DNA of 64,000 bases from Maribacter polysiphoniae. GTDB taxonomy: Bacteria > Bacteroidota > Bacteroidia > Flavobacteriales > Flavobacteriaceae. The stretch's first letter is position 1. Every line of letters starts with the position of its first letter. Location: positions 327,762 to 391,761 of the forward strand of contig NZ_QGGQ01000001.1 in the NCBI RefSeq assembly GCF_003148665.1, given 5' to 3'. A program made the translations under genes and the position numbers. The notes beneath the pieces are model-generated. The model saw nothing but the letters and a program-made list of their open reading frames with translations. It had not been told where the DNA came from and ran no database searches. Below, piece after piece: positions 17,788-28,020 of the stretch.

Positions 17788-18588
17788 ATGCTTCAAATAG
17801 ATTTAAAAGAGAAAAAAGCTTTGGTTACCGGGGGAAGTATGGGAATCGGAGCGGAAATATGTAAACAACTGGCCAATTGCGGTGCGGATGTTTTTATCAA
17901 CTATTACAGCAACAAGGAGAAAGCGGAAACCTTGGTCAAGGAACTGGATGAAGCATATGGCGTAAAAGCAGTCTGTGCAGGGGCCAATGTTGCCGATTCG
18001 AAGCAGGTAAAGGAAATGTTCCTTAAAATGGATAATGAATTAGGCGGTATTGATATTCTTGTGAACAATGCAGGAACCGAATCCATCCACCATGTATTGG
18101 ATATGGAAGAAAAGGAATGGGATAGGGTCATGAATACCAACCTAAAAGGTCCTTTCCTTTGTTCCCAACAAGCCGCCCAAAGAATGGAGCTCAGTGGAGG
18201 TGGGGTCATCATCAATATATCCTCCATTCATGATGTGGTACCGAGAAAAGGGTTAATACACTATTGTTCGGCAAAGGCCGGTCTTAAGATGTTTTCCAAA
18301 TGTTTGTCCCTGGAACTTGCGGATAAAGGTATTCGAGTGCTTTCCATCGCCCCAGGAGCTATCGAAACCAATATGAATCGGGAAGAGATTGGAAAATTCG
18401 GGAAAGACAAGTTTGAAAAATGGATTCCACAGGGTCGAATTGGGGAAGTATCCGATGTGGCTAATACCGTAGCTTTTATGGCAAGTGATTTGGCTAGTTA
18501 TGTAAATGGTACGGACATATATATTGATGGTGCATATATGAACCATACAATCCAATATGACCCACGTCCACCAAGAAGAAAAGATTAG
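17788..18588 (+). CDS. SDR-family NAD(P)-dependent sugar/alcohol dehydrogenase
   Basis: A 266-residue classical short-chain dehydrogenase/reductase. The nucleotide-binding TGGSMGIG is at residues 14-21, NNAG follows the fourth strand, the catalytic Ser lies in NISSIHD, Tyr159 and Lys163 in YCSAK, and PGAIETNM closes the core. The closest broad group is that of glucose 1-dehydrogenase-like and gluconate/keto-deoxy-sugar oxidoreductases. Next to a lactonase and mannonate dehydratase it could oxidise mannose to mannonolactone, or interconvert fructuronate and mannonate; I cannot decide between these from sequence alone. It is soluble and part of the operon. Confidence 0.88.
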   Translation: MLQIDLKEKKALVTGGSMGIGAEICKQLANCGADVFINYYSNKEKAETLVKELDEAYGVKAVCAGANVADSKQVKEMFLKMDNELGGIDILVNNAGTESIHHVLDMEEKEWDRVMNTNLKGPFLCSQQAAQRMELSGGGVIINISSIHDVVPRKGLIHYCSAKAGLKMFSKCLSLELADKGIRVLSIAPGAIETNMNREEIGKFGKDKFEKWIPQGRIGEVSDVANTVAFMASDLASYVNGTDIYIDGAYMNHTIQYDPRPPRRKD

Positions 18589-18665
18589 ATTATTAAAGGA
18601 ATTCTGAGCGAATTTTGTGGATTTAACAGGTAATGGATATTGAACTATAATACATATAAATTAGA

Positions 18666-19715
18666 ATGGCCTTTTCAACTTTTTTTATTGGCAGCTATAC
18701 CCAATTTTTATCTCCTGAAATTGTAGGCTCAGGCGATGGGATCACTACAATGCAACTGAATGAAGAATCCGGAGAATTAAAAGTCTTACATACAAAAAAG
18801 ACATTGAGTCCCAGTTATTTGGCAATAAGTCTCGATAAGAAATATTTGTACTGTAATACCGAGGTGATTGAAGAAGATAATCCCGTAGTTCAGGCATATC
18901 GCATTAAGCGCGATTTTTCGCTGGAGTTGATTAATGAGCAACCTATTCAGGGTGGTTGTCCTTGTCACATTGAGGTTTTAGGCAATAGGGTATTAGTCGC
19001 CTGTTATGTTTCAGGAAACATGCTGGAGTATCCTTTGGGTAATTCTGGGGAATTAAAGGAATGTGTCAATAATTTTAAGCATTCAGGAACAAGTATTAAT
19101 TCGGAAAGACAAGAAGCCCCACATGCACATCATGTGGCTGTTCATCCAAATAAAAAGGAGGTGTTTGTATGTGATTTGGGAATAGATAAGATTAAAGCCT
19201 ACGAATTCAAGAATGGTTTTATAAATCCAAATAACCAAAAAGATATTGATGTAACTGAAGGAGGAGGTCCGCGACATTTGGTATTCAAAAGCGAAGGTAA
19301 TTTGGCATATGTAATCAATGAGCTGACCAGTGCTGTATCAGTATTGAAAAGCTATGATGGTAAATTCAAACAAATAGGGTCTTATCAGTCATTACCGGAT
19401 TCTTATCTAGGTCTTCCAAGTGCTTCAGCAATTAGAATCCACCCTAATAACAAGTTCTTGTATGTTGGAAACAGACAATTTGATGGAATCACGATTTTCA
19501 AGATTGCAGGTGAGGAACTAGAATTGATCGAATATCAAAAAACAAAAGGCGAAGAACTAAGAGAGTTCAATATTTCACCCAACGGTAGATGGCTGATAGC
19601 GTCTCATCAAAATTCAAATGATACTGTTGTATTTAAAATTGGTAAGGATGGCGATTTAGATGAGGTTTATAGGACACAAGAGATAAAAACACCGGTATGC
19701 GTGGCGTTTTTTTAA
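18666..19715 (+). CDS. Lactonase, seven-bladed beta-propeller (6-phosphogluconolactonase/PF10282 type)
   Basis: A 349-residue protein without a signal peptide. The N-terminal FFIGSYT and repeated blade patterns (GGCPCHIEVLGNRVLVACYVSGN, APHAHHVAVHPNKKEVFVCDLG, GGPRHLVFKSEGNLAYVINEL, SASAIRIHPNNKFLYVGNR) match the YbhE/Pgl-type lactonase family. These enzymes open sugar 1,5-lactones to aldonic acids. Lying between an SDR dehydrogenase and mannonate dehydratase, it would hydrolyse the lactone made by the former to give the substrate of the latter. That ordered triad is the best evidence for an oxidative pathway here. Confidence 0.88.
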   Translation: MAFSTFFIGSYTQFLSPEIVGSGDGITTMQLNEESGELKVLHTKKTLSPSYLAISLDKKYLYCNTEVIEEDNPVVQAYRIKRDFSLELINEQPIQGGCPCHIEVLGNRVLVACYVSGNMLEYPLGNSGELKECVNNFKHSGTSINSERQEAPHAHHVAVHPNKKEVFVCDLGIDKIKAYEFKNGFINPNNQKDIDVTEGGGPRHLVFKSEGNLAYVINELTSAVSVLKSYDGKFKQIGSYQSLPDSYLGLPSASAIRIHPNNKFLYVGNRQFDGITIFKIAGEELELIEYQKTKGEELREFNISPNGRWLIASHQNSNDTVVFKIGKDGDLDEVYRTQEIKTPVCVAFF

Positions 19716-19742
19716 TGAATTTTACCCTTTAGAATAGAAAAA

Positions 19743-20816
19743 ATGAAACTAGGATTCGGATTATATAGACATATGTTGAATGAGGACCATTATAAATTCG
19801 CCAAACAATGTGGAGCCACACATCTCGTAATTCATTTGGTGGACTATTTTGGCCACAACAAGGATAATGCAGACCAGCCTATTGGAGGTAAGGACGGTTG
19901 GGGAAAGGCAGGTAGCCCAAGTGATATCTGGTCATTGGAGGATCTTTTGGCCATTAAAAAAGAGATCAATGATCACGGTTTGGAGTTAGAGGCCATTGAG
20001 AATTTTGACCCCGCCCATTGGCACGATATCTTATTGGATGGCCCTAAAAAAGAGCTTCAAATGGAAAACTTGAAGCAACTTATCCGCAATGTGGGTAAGG
20101 CAGGTATACCCATTTTTGGTTATAATTTTTCATTGGCAGGGGTTGCAGCAAGAAACCAAGGGCCTTATGCTCGGGGGGAGGCCGTTTCTGTAGGTATGGA
20201 CGGTGGGGATGATACACCCATTCCCAACGGTATGGTTTGGAATATGGTTTATGACGAAAATGCCCCAGAAGGTACTTTGCCAAAAATCGACCATGATGAA
20301 CTGTGGAATCGCCTACAGTATTTTTTGGATGAGATCCTGCCGGTTGCCGAGGAAGCAGGTGTGAAAATGGCAGCCCACCCGGATGACCCACCAATGCCCT
20401 ATGTTCGCAACACACCAAGATTGGTTTATCAACCCAATATGTACCAGAAATTGATAGACATGAAACCTAGTCCATCAAATAATTTGGAGTTCTGTTTAGG
20501 TTCCATAGCAGAAATGACCGAGGGCGATGTTTATGAGGCTACGGATACGTACAGTAAACAGGGTAAGATCGGTTATATCCATTTTAGAAATATCGTAGGG
20601 AAGGTACCCAATTACAAAGAGGTATTTGTGGATGATGGTGATATTGACATGTTCAAAATCTTAAAAATCCTTAAGAAAAACAATTTTGATGGTGTGTTGA
20701 TCCCCGACCACACCCCACAAATGACCTGTGATGCCCCATGGTATGCGGGAATGGCGTATGCTATGGGATACATGAAAGCGGCTATGTCGCTTTTAGATTC
20801 AGAAGACCTTATCTAG
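19743..20816 (+). CDS. uxuA: Mannonate dehydratase
   Basis: A 357-residue protein of the UxuA family, TIM-barrel enzymes that dehydrate D-mannonate to 2-keto-3-deoxy-D-gluconate (EC 4.2.1.8) with a divalent metal. Seen in the sequence: IPIFGYNFSLAGV, the metal/substrate region VKMAAHPDDPPMPYVRNTPR, LEFCLGSIAEM and the C-terminal LIPDHTPQMTCDAPWYAGMAYAMGYMKA. Its length is close to the family's usual size. It lies 27 bp after the lactonase. No uxaC, uxaB or kdgK gene is beside it, so the mannonate supplied is probably not from the glucuronate pathway, which supports the mannose route suggested by the neighbours. Confidence 0.92.
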   Translation: MKLGFGLYRHMLNEDHYKFAKQCGATHLVIHLVDYFGHNKDNADQPIGGKDGWGKAGSPSDIWSLEDLLAIKKEINDHGLELEAIENFDPAHWHDILLDGPKKELQMENLKQLIRNVGKAGIPIFGYNFSLAGVAARNQGPYARGEAVSVGMDGGDDTPIPNGMVWNMVYDENAPEGTLPKIDHDELWNRLQYFLDEILPVAEEAGVKMAAHPDDPPMPYVRNTPRLVYQPNMYQKLIDMKPSPSNNLEFCLGSIAEMTEGDVYEATDTYSKQGKIGYIHFRNIVGKVPNYKEVFVDDGDIDMFKILKILKKNNFDGVLIPDHTPQMTCDAPWYAGMAYAMGYMKAAMSLLDSEDLI

Positions 20817-20862
20817 ATCATTATGCCATATTATTTATTGACAATTGGAAAATAGACAAACA

Positions 20863-22254
20863 ATGAAAAGAAGAAAATTTATCAAGGCGACAGGTGCTTC
20901 CGCAATTGCGGTTACGGGAGTATCCCCTTTATTGACATGGGCTTGTAGTGAATCTAAATCAAGTGATACTTTATTGAAAGAACAGGCCTTGTTAGCTTTT
21001 AAAAGATTTGAAGAGGTATGGGATTTTCAAGATTTCTGGAAGAGAGGTAATACGTTTGATGCTTGCTTGGTATTTGTAGATGCTTTACAAAAGCGTTGGT
21101 CAGAGGATAAAGAGGTTGTAGCCATTCAAGAAAAAGTGGGCAAAATGCTGGAGGAAAACCTAACTTTTTTCAACAGTTACGACCCAGGAACTCTTTGGGC
21201 AGACGACTTTGGCTGGTGGGGCCTTATGGCACTCAATGCAAGAAAACATCTATTACGAACAGGGAATAAGGAACTTGCCGATAAGTATTTAAAACTATCG
21301 ACCGACCTCTGTTGGGAATACAAAAAGAAAACGGCTTATGATCATTCCGAAACGGGTAATCCTGTTTTGCACGGTTGTAGAAATGGAGACGCCAATGGCG
21401 ATAGTCTAGGCGTTAAAAATACGGTTACCAATGTGCTGCTCTTTTTGCTCTCATCACGAATTTACCGCCTATCATTGGCTGAAAGTTGGCCTGATAATGA
21501 AAAATATCTCAATATGGCCTATCGTCAATGGCTCTGGTTTAATGAGTGGTTCGAATTGGATAGCTATCAGTATTTAAAGGAATTGTCCACTTCCGGCGCT
21601 TTGGTACAGGAGCGTCCCATGGCATTTGTCGAGGGATCTACCTATCAGGATAAAATACATCCACCTTGGGCCGAAGGTTGGGTTTGGACAGGTGACCAAG
21701 GGATGTTGGTTGCCGCTTTGACCGATATGTTGGCGATAAAAAATGAGTTGTCCATATACCTCACCACAAAAAATAGTGATGCCGAATTTGATGTAAAGGC
21801 CTATGAGTCAAGATTAAGGGACTTGATAAAATTGATAGGCCAAGGTGTAAAAAACGCCTTGATCGCCGATGTTGATGGTATTATACGTGAAGCGCCATGT
21901 TTATCAAGTTTTGGTCCCGAACATGGTAGGGACTACCTCGCCGGTCGCGGAATTATGATGCGTTATTTGGGAAGTGAAGAAGAAAGGACGCTTATCGATG
22001 TTGATGTATCGGAAAACATAAGGAAAACGGTAAAAGCTATTTGGGAAACCCGTGATAAAACCAACAATCAATTTCGAGCGGAGTTTACCAGCCGTGAGAA
22101 CGATGCGCTTTATGTTGGGCAGTTCCGGGAACTATGGGGCTTGGCAGATGATGTACATGAATGGGATATTAAATCAATGAAAGAAAAAAATAAATTTGGT
22201 GTTTGCCAATCTATCGGTTTGGATGCATTGGGGGCGGCACTTCTTTTAAGTTAA
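20863..22254 (+). CDS. GH76-like (alpha/alpha)6 protein with Tat-type signal
   Basis: A 463-residue exported protein. I used ATG 20863, which gives [19 protein letters not shown], a twin-arginine signal (RRKFIK); TWAC after it could be a lipobox. The mature part is helical with a [13 protein letters not shown] motif, where Asp114-Asp115 match the adjacent acidic pair of GH76 alpha-1,6-mannanases, and [16 protein letters not shown] later. GH76 enzymes cut the alpha-1,6 backbone of fungal mannan. The similarity is moderate, so an unclassified relative is possible. Its position between uxuA and two further glycosidases suits breakdown of alpha-mannan. Confidence 0.7.
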   Translation: MKRRKFIKATGASAIAVTGVSPLLTWACSESKSSDTLLKEQALLAFKRFEEVWDFQDFWKRGNTFDACLVFVDALQKRWSEDKEVVAIQEKVGKMLEENLTFFNSYDPGTLWADDFGWWGLMALNARKHLLRTGNKELADKYLKLSTDLCWEYKKKTAYDHSETGNPVLHGCRNGDANGDSLGVKNTVTNVLLFLLSSRIYRLSLAESWPDNEKYLNMAYRQWLWFNEWFELDSYQYLKELSTSGALVQERPMAFVEGSTYQDKIHPPWAEGWVWTGDQGMLVAALTDMLAIKNELSIYLTTKNSDAEFDVKAYESRLRDLIKLIGQGVKNALIADVDGIIREAPCLSSFGPEHGRDYLAGRGIMMRYLGSEEERTLIDVDVSENIRKTVKAIWETRDKTNNQFRAEFTSRENDALYVGQFRELWGLADDVHEWDIKSMKEKNKFGVCQSIGLDALGAALLLS

Positions 22255-22268
22255 TTTAAGGCAGAAAT

Positions 22269-24482
22269 ATGAATTTCGAAAAGAACGATATGATACCAAA
22301 ACCAAATACCAAACGAATTTCTTTACTACTATTTTTAGCCTGCTGTATTCAAGTATCGACGATACAGGCACAGAAAGTCAACACCCCCGCAGATCCTGAA
22401 TATTATGCCATGGACAGGGAGGATATCGCTTTTGATGACGAACAGGTAATATTAGCAAATTATAGGGGATTTGTATCACCCAGACAGTACAGCGTAACAC
22501 AATTTACCAATGTATGGTTTTTGCCAATCGGCGCACCGCGCTACGAATTCAATCTAAACTTTTTTGATAAGGGAACAGGTCGTTTAATAGAGGATGACGT
22601 TCCAACAAAATGGAAATCATGGATCGATGATGGGGGTAGCTATGACCCTTTGGGCTCAAATTTTCGCCCCAATTCCCCATCGATAATGGTTACCCAGGAT
22701 GAAAAATGGCAACCCAACCAATATGAGCGTACGGCGACATTCCATAAAGAATATAACAAGAAATGGGTTAGTTTTTCAGCTAAGAGTTGGACGAATGTCT
22801 CTTTTGATGATGATGAGGTTTTTATAAAATTAAAGCTTACCAATCGTAATTCGAAAGATTTGGAAATGACCTTGATTCCAAACCAAGTGGCTGAAATATT
22901 GGAATGTCATTTTAAAAAAGGGTCGACAAAAGTAGATTCACTTGATGCTTTTACCATTGGAAGCGAAGTGGCCCATGCACGTGTTTCATCTTCGATCCAA
23001 AAAACAAGTGGTAATGGGTTTGAAATAAGTATAGCTCCCGGAAATACGGAGACCTATTATTTTGCCATTAAATTCTATGAACCCCAAAACGGAGCGCCGG
23101 AAATTTCCCAGTCAGATATTAAGGAGCGTATGGAACGTGCAGATAAAAAGACACGGGAAATGTTGTCTTGGGCCTATGATAAACTCCCGAAATTTACAAG
23201 CTCAAACAAGCAACTGGAGGAGTATTATTACCGTTGTATGTTGTCCGTTTTAATGAGTCGTTATGAAAATCCAAATTTCATTTCCGATGTGTTTTGGGCG
23301 GTTGGTACGTGGCCCTATACAATTAGTTGGGATACTTCCTATACTTCGGATGTCATCGCAATGTTAGATCCGGAAAGTTTGAAAAGTGCGATCCTTACTG
23401 ATTTTGAACAAGTACAATTGAAAAGAACCTATGTCGGTTGGAACGGAGCACATTGGGATATTCTATACATTCAAGAACCATTTGCACTTCAACTCATGAT
23501 TGAAGCCTACATACGCCATACTGGGGATTATTCCATTTTTAATGAAAAAGCGGCAGGTGTAACCGTATGGGAATGGATGCAACGCTGGGTAGATGAACTT
23601 CAAACCAACTATACCAATGAATTAGGACTTATTGATGTCGGATATAACACTGAAAAAATAATTGAGATCCGTACCGATGGTTATAATCATGCCGTACCGA
23701 TCACCAATACCTTGACCATTGACTTGTTATATACGATGTCTGATTGGGCAAAAAAGAGAAACGAGAAGAAATTAGGGCAAACATATTTCAAGGATGCCGA
23801 AAAACTGAAAGGCCTTGTAAACAAGTACATGTGGAATGAAGAATTGGGCTGGTTCGACAATTACTATCCAGATGGCACCAAAGGCACCATATGGACCTAT
23901 CATTTATTCGATCTCTTGGGAACGGATTTCCTGCCAGACCATCAAGCGTATCGTTTGGTAAGTCATTTACAGGAAGGGGAATTTCTTGGTAAATACGGCG
24001 TGTATTCCATTGCTCGGAGAGATAGTGTGCATTGGGATCTAATCGACTCGGATTGGGGAGGCGGTGGCCAGTATGCAGGAATGCCGGGTCGTATTTCCCG
24101 TAACCTATACCAAAAAGGATTTGCAGGTAAAGGTTGGGATGTCTTAAAGCGCAATATCAGGTACATAGACCATTTTCCGTATTTACCTCAAAATCCTCGT
24201 ATTGATACCGCCGAACAAGACCGTTCTTCAATGCCTTTACAAATTTCTGCAGGGGCAGGAATGGAAGCCATTGTCTTTGGCACATTTGGAGTAAATATGG
24301 GAGAAAAAGAATTGACCATAAAACCTTTTAATCACGAAGATATCGGTGAAGCAACACTAACTGATATCAGATGGAAAGGCAGAAAATTCGGGATTCAATT
24401 GACCCGTAAAACATTTTCGGTTTATGAAGGTGGTAAATTGATTGCTACTAAATTTTATGGGGAAGAAGTGGTTGTTCAATAA
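22269..24482 (+). CDS. Secreted six-hairpin glycosidase (GH63/GH78-like fold)
   Basis: A 737-residue protein with a signal peptide (ISLLLFLACCIQVSTIQAQ). Residues ~40-280 form a beta-rich N-terminal domain. The rest is an (alpha/alpha)6 barrel like those of clan GH-G/GH-L enzymes: ISDVFWAVGTWPYTISWDTSYTSD, then DVGYNTEKIIEIRTDG, WNEELGWFDNYYPDG and SDWGGGGQYAGMPGRISRNLYQKG. The DTSYTSD and late Asp/Glu positions are candidate catalytic sites. The family cannot be set with confidence from sight; GH63 and unclassified six-hairpin groups are the main candidates. It starts 15 bp after the GH76-like gene. By context it acts on mannose-containing oligosaccharides. Confidence 0.7.
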   Translation: MNFEKNDMIPKPNTKRISLLLFLACCIQVSTIQAQKVNTPADPEYYAMDREDIAFDDEQVILANYRGFVSPRQYSVTQFTNVWFLPIGAPRYEFNLNFFDKGTGRLIEDDVPTKWKSWIDDGGSYDPLGSNFRPNSPSIMVTQDEKWQPNQYERTATFHKEYNKKWVSFSAKSWTNVSFDDDEVFIKLKLTNRNSKDLEMTLIPNQVAEILECHFKKGSTKVDSLDAFTIGSEVAHARVSSSIQKTSGNGFEISIAPGNTETYYFAIKFYEPQNGAPEISQSDIKERMERADKKTREMLSWAYDKLPKFTSSNKQLEEYYYRCMLSVLMSRYENPNFISDVFWAVGTWPYTISWDTSYTSDVIAMLDPESLKSAILTDFEQVQLKRTYVGWNGAHWDILYIQEPFALQLMIEAYIRHTGDYSIFNEKAAGVTVWEWMQRWVDELQTNYTNELGLIDVGYNTEKIIEIRTDGYNHAVPITNTLTIDLLYTMSDWAKKRNEKKLGQTYFKDAEKLKGLVNKYMWNEELGWFDNYYPDGTKGTIWTYHLFDLLGTDFLPDHQAYRLVSHLQEGEFLGKYGVYSIARRDSVHWDLIDSDWGGGGQYAGMPGRISRNLYQKGFAGKGWDVLKRNIRYIDHFPYLPQNPRIDTAEQDRSSMPLQISAGAGMEAIVFGTFGVNMGEKELTIKPFNHEDIGEATLTDIRWKGRKFGIQLTRKTFSVYEGGKLIATKFYGEEVVVQ

Positions 24483-24525
24483 ACAATCCGGGTACAGGAA
24501 TTATAAATAATCAAAGATTGATACG

Positions 24526-27500
24526 ATGAAAACCAAACATTTACCAATACTGTTATTACTATTTATTTTGGCGCCTATGGTACAGGCCCAAGAAAATTAT
24601 TTAGCGGGTTATGAACAAAAAGTCAGTGGAACCGATTTTACGTATCACTCCCCTTTTTCCTATAGGGAAAAATGTCTTTTGACCAGAGCGCGGGCCGATG
24701 TGCCTCCTATTGCTTGGAAGACAGAAGTTGTACCCAATGATTATTCAAAAAAAACCGTATCCTTCATATGGTTGTATGGGATTGGCGCAAAGACCCCTTC
24801 CAATAAATTCGATCTTTATGTAAATAAGGAAAAAGTAATGACGTTTTCGTCTCCCACCAAGAATGAGGAAGTACGTACCTTGTCGGGTAAAGACGGGATT
24901 CAATTGGTATTTAACCGCTCAATGGTAGATACGAACCGTGATGAAATGGGTACTGCGGTATTAACGATTCCCAGTAACTATTTCACACTGGGAAATGCCG
25001 TTGAATTAATGGTTGATGGCGTGGACAATCACAGCAATGATTGGTTTATGACCTTTGACAAGGTGCTGAGTGAAGACATCAAATCAAAACAGCTAAAAAC
25101 AGTGACCAAAAAAGAGGGTTCGCTGTACCATACGGTCCGGTTTGAAATCGTGCATTTGAAAGCACCTACCAAGGCAAGAATTACCACTTCGGATCTAACA
25201 CAGAAATTTGATATCAAAACGGGATTTAATGAAATTGATTTACTTATTCCTGCAGTAACAACTCCAACAAAGGTTGACGCGGAGCTGCGTATGGGCAAAG
25301 TGAGGAAGCAAGTTGGTTTTAGGGTTGAACCTGTTAAGGAATGGACCATTCATTTAGTGCAGCATAGCCACACCGATATTGGCTATACAAGATCACAGAC
25401 CGAGATTTTGACCGAGCATTTACGTTTTATTGATTATGCCCTTGATTATTGCGATCAAACTGATGATTACCCAGATGAAGCCAAATTTCGATGGACATGT
25501 GAAGCCGCTTGGACCGTTCGTGAATATTTGAAAAACAGACCCAAAGAACAAATAGATCGATTGCTTCAAAGAATAAAAGAAGGGCGGATAGAAGTGACCG
25601 GTATGTTCTTCAATTTTTCGGAGATCATTGATGAAACCGCTTTGGCCATGCAAACACAGGCACTGAACCATTTTAAGGAAAGGGGTATCGATGTAAACAC
25701 GGCCATGCAAAATGATGTGAATGGCATAGGTTGGGCCATGATCGATCTGTACAAGAATACAGGCATTAAATACCTGACCATGGGTCAGCACGGGCATAGG
25801 GCACAGGTTCCTTTTGATAAACCGACCTCTTTTTGGTGGGAGTCTAACTCGGGTAACCGTCTCTTGGCTTATAGAAGCGAGCACTACATGCATGGCAATG
25901 CGTTAAGCTTAACCTCAGGGGAGTTAGATCAATTTAGGGCCAATTTATCCCAATATCTTGATGGACTGGAAGCAAAAGGGTACCCACATGACAGGACGGC
26001 TTTTCAATTTTCAGGATACCTGACCGATAATTCACCCCCTTCCACCAAGGCATGTGATATTGTTAAGGAATGGAATCAAAAATACGAGTGGCCCAAATTG
26101 AAACTATCGCTGGCAAGTGAGTTCATGGTTTATTTAGATAAAAATAAAGGTGATGACTTGCCTGTTAAAAAAGAAGCGTGGCCCGATTGGTGGACCGACG
26201 GTTTCGGTTCTGCTTTTACAGAAACAAAAACGGCAAGAACGGTACATTCGAATATGATCGCAAATATGGGACTCTTGTCAATGGCGAAGTTCATGGGAAC
26301 CGCGCTTCCAGAAAACATTACTGGAGACATTGAAAAAGCCTATGACGAATTGCTATTTTATGATGAGCACACCTTCGGTGCTGCTGAGAGTATTACGGAT
26401 CCTTTAATTGAAAATTCGGTCATACAGTGGGGACAAAAATCGGCATATGCATGGACGGCCTTTAAGGAATCCAGTTTAATCCAAGAAAAGGCTTTGGGGT
26501 TAATGCAACAACACATCCCTAAAGCCAAAGAGCCTACCATAGCGGTTTTCAACACGTTGAATTGGGAGCGCTCAGGATTGGTCAAGGCCTATATAGACCA
26601 TCAGTTGTTACCATTGGGCAAACCCTATAAAATATTGGATACCAAAGGGAATGAAATTGCTGTGCAAAGGATATCCAGTAGGGCAGATGGCAGCAATTAT
26701 CTGTTGTGGGCACCCAATGTTCCCCCAATGGGTTATGCAACTTTCAAAATTGTTTTGGAAGAAGGGAAAAAGCAACCAAAACAAAATAAGGAAGTAGAAG
26801 GGCCAATTCTTGAAAATGAATATTATCGTATTCAGATCGATTCAAAAAGAGGAGTGGTAACTAGTTTGTTCGATAAGGAATTGAATAAAGAATTGGTCGA
26901 TTTAAACAGTGGGTATAAGTTAGGTGAATTTGTATACGAACAACCGGATAACCGGGAATCGATGGAGCGTCTTACCAATGCGAATAGGGATACGGTTTAT
27001 GTTCCGATAAAAAAGAAAATGTCCGGTTTATCCGAGATAAAGGTTTCGGGTATAAAGGAAACCCCGTTATGGAGCAGTATACATATTAATGGGAAAAATG
27101 AGGAATGCGCCGATTCAAGGGGGGTTAATTTTGAAATAAAATTATATAAAAACTCAAAACGGATAGAATTCTCCTATGACATGGTCAAACGTGGGCATAC
27201 TGCTCCTGAAGGTGTTTTTATTGCCCTTCCTTTTCGTATGAAGGATAATGATCAATTGGCTTTTGATGTACAAGGAGGGATTGTAAATCCAGGTATGAAC
27301 CAATTGGAGGGTACTTCAGCCGATTGGAACGTAATACAGAACTTTGCGGCGGTTCAAAACGATGAAGCCCAGATTTTATTCAGCTCCAATGATGTTCCGC
27401 TGGTCCAATTCGGGGATATCAATACCGGTAGATTTTATTATAAGCACAAACCTGAAAATCCACATATTTATTCTTGGGTACTCAATAATTATTGGACGAC

Positions 27501-27927
27501 CAATTTTAGGGCCAGTCAAGAAGGTGAAATGAAATGGAAGTATTATTTGACATCATCCAAAGATCGTTCTAAATCTTTTGCCACCCGATTCGGATGGGAA
27601 AGTAGGGTGCCAATGCTTTCCCGGGTCATTCCACCAAGTAAATCAAACAAGGCCAATAGTACGGTTTCCAAATCTTTATTGGATTTTGATCTGCCCAATT
27701 TAATTCTTGTCAGTGCTAGGCCTTTACTTGGTGATAAAGGGGTGCTCCTTCATCTGCGGGAAACAGAAGGGGATCATGCCATTCTTGATGTTCCAAGATT
27801 GCTTGGGCAAACCGGGGCGGTTAGAGCCGTAGAGACCAATGTACTGGGGGAAGAAATCAAGGAGTTGACCAAACCATTACTTATAGAGCATTACGAAACT
27901 CGATTTGTATTGTTGAAAATGTTATAG
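24526..27927 (+). CDS. Secreted GH38 alpha-mannosidase (copy 2)
   Basis: A 1133-residue protein with signal peptide MKTKHLPILLLLFILAPMVQA. An N-terminal module of ~270 residues resembles that of the other GH38 protein of this operon. The catalytic domain opens with VQHSHTDIGYT, giving zinc ligands His282 and Asp284; Asp397 in MQNDVNGIG occupies the nucleophile place. The later part includes IAVFNTLNWERSG and GYATFKIV, typical of the GH38 C-terminal domain. It should release terminal alpha-mannose outside the cytoplasm. It is the last intact gene of the operon, 93 bp before a decayed GH92 sequence. Confidence 0.9.
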   Translation: MKTKHLPILLLLFILAPMVQAQENYLAGYEQKVSGTDFTYHSPFSYREKCLLTRARADVPPIAWKTEVVPNDYSKKTVSFIWLYGIGAKTPSNKFDLYVNKEKVMTFSSPTKNEEVRTLSGKDGIQLVFNRSMVDTNRDEMGTAVLTIPSNYFTLGNAVELMVDGVDNHSNDWFMTFDKVLSEDIKSKQLKTVTKKEGSLYHTVRFEIVHLKAPTKARITTSDLTQKFDIKTGFNEIDLLIPAVTTPTKVDAELRMGKVRKQVGFRVEPVKEWTIHLVQHSHTDIGYTRSQTEILTEHLRFIDYALDYCDQTDDYPDEAKFRWTCEAAWTVREYLKNRPKEQIDRLLQRIKEGRIEVTGMFFNFSEIIDETALAMQTQALNHFKERGIDVNTAMQNDVNGIGWAMIDLYKNTGIKYLTMGQHGHRAQVPFDKPTSFWWESNSGNRLLAYRSEHYMHGNALSLTSGELDQFRANLSQYLDGLEAKGYPHDRTAFQFSGYLTDNSPPSTKACDIVKEWNQKYEWPKLKLSLASEFMVYLDKNKGDDLPVKKEAWPDWWTDGFGSAFTETKTARTVHSNMIANMGLLSMAKFMGTALPENITGDIEKAYDELLFYDEHTFGAAESITDPLIENSVIQWGQKSAYAWTAFKESSLIQEKALGLMQQHIPKAKEPTIAVFNTLNWERSGLVKAYIDHQLLPLGKPYKILDTKGNEIAVQRISSRADGSNYLLWAPNVPPMGYATFKIVLEEGKKQPKQNKEVEGPILENEYYRIQIDSKRGVVTSLFDKELNKELVDLNSGYKLGEFVYEQPDNRESMERLTNANRDTVYVPIKKKMSGLSEIKVSGIKETPLWSSIHINGKNEECADSRGVNFEIKLYKNSKRIEFSYDMVKRGHTAPEGVFIALPFRMKDNDQLAFDVQGGIVNPGMNQLEGTSADWNVIQNFAAVQNDEAQILFSSNDVPLVQFGDINTGRFYYKHKPENPHIYSWVLNNYWTTNFRASQEGEMKWKYYLTSSKDRSKSFATRFGWESRVPMLSRVIPPSKSNKANSTVSKSLLDFDLPNLILVSARPLLGDKGVLLHLRETEGDHAILDVPRLLGQTGAVRAVETNVLGEEIKELTKPLLIEHYETRFVLLKML

Positions 27928-28020
27928 ATCATAATAAGTACGATGAAATTTAGAATGATAAAGGATTTGGTTTGTATTGGAGTTAGTTGAGATGAAAACC
28001 AAGGGAATAAGGATTTGTAA

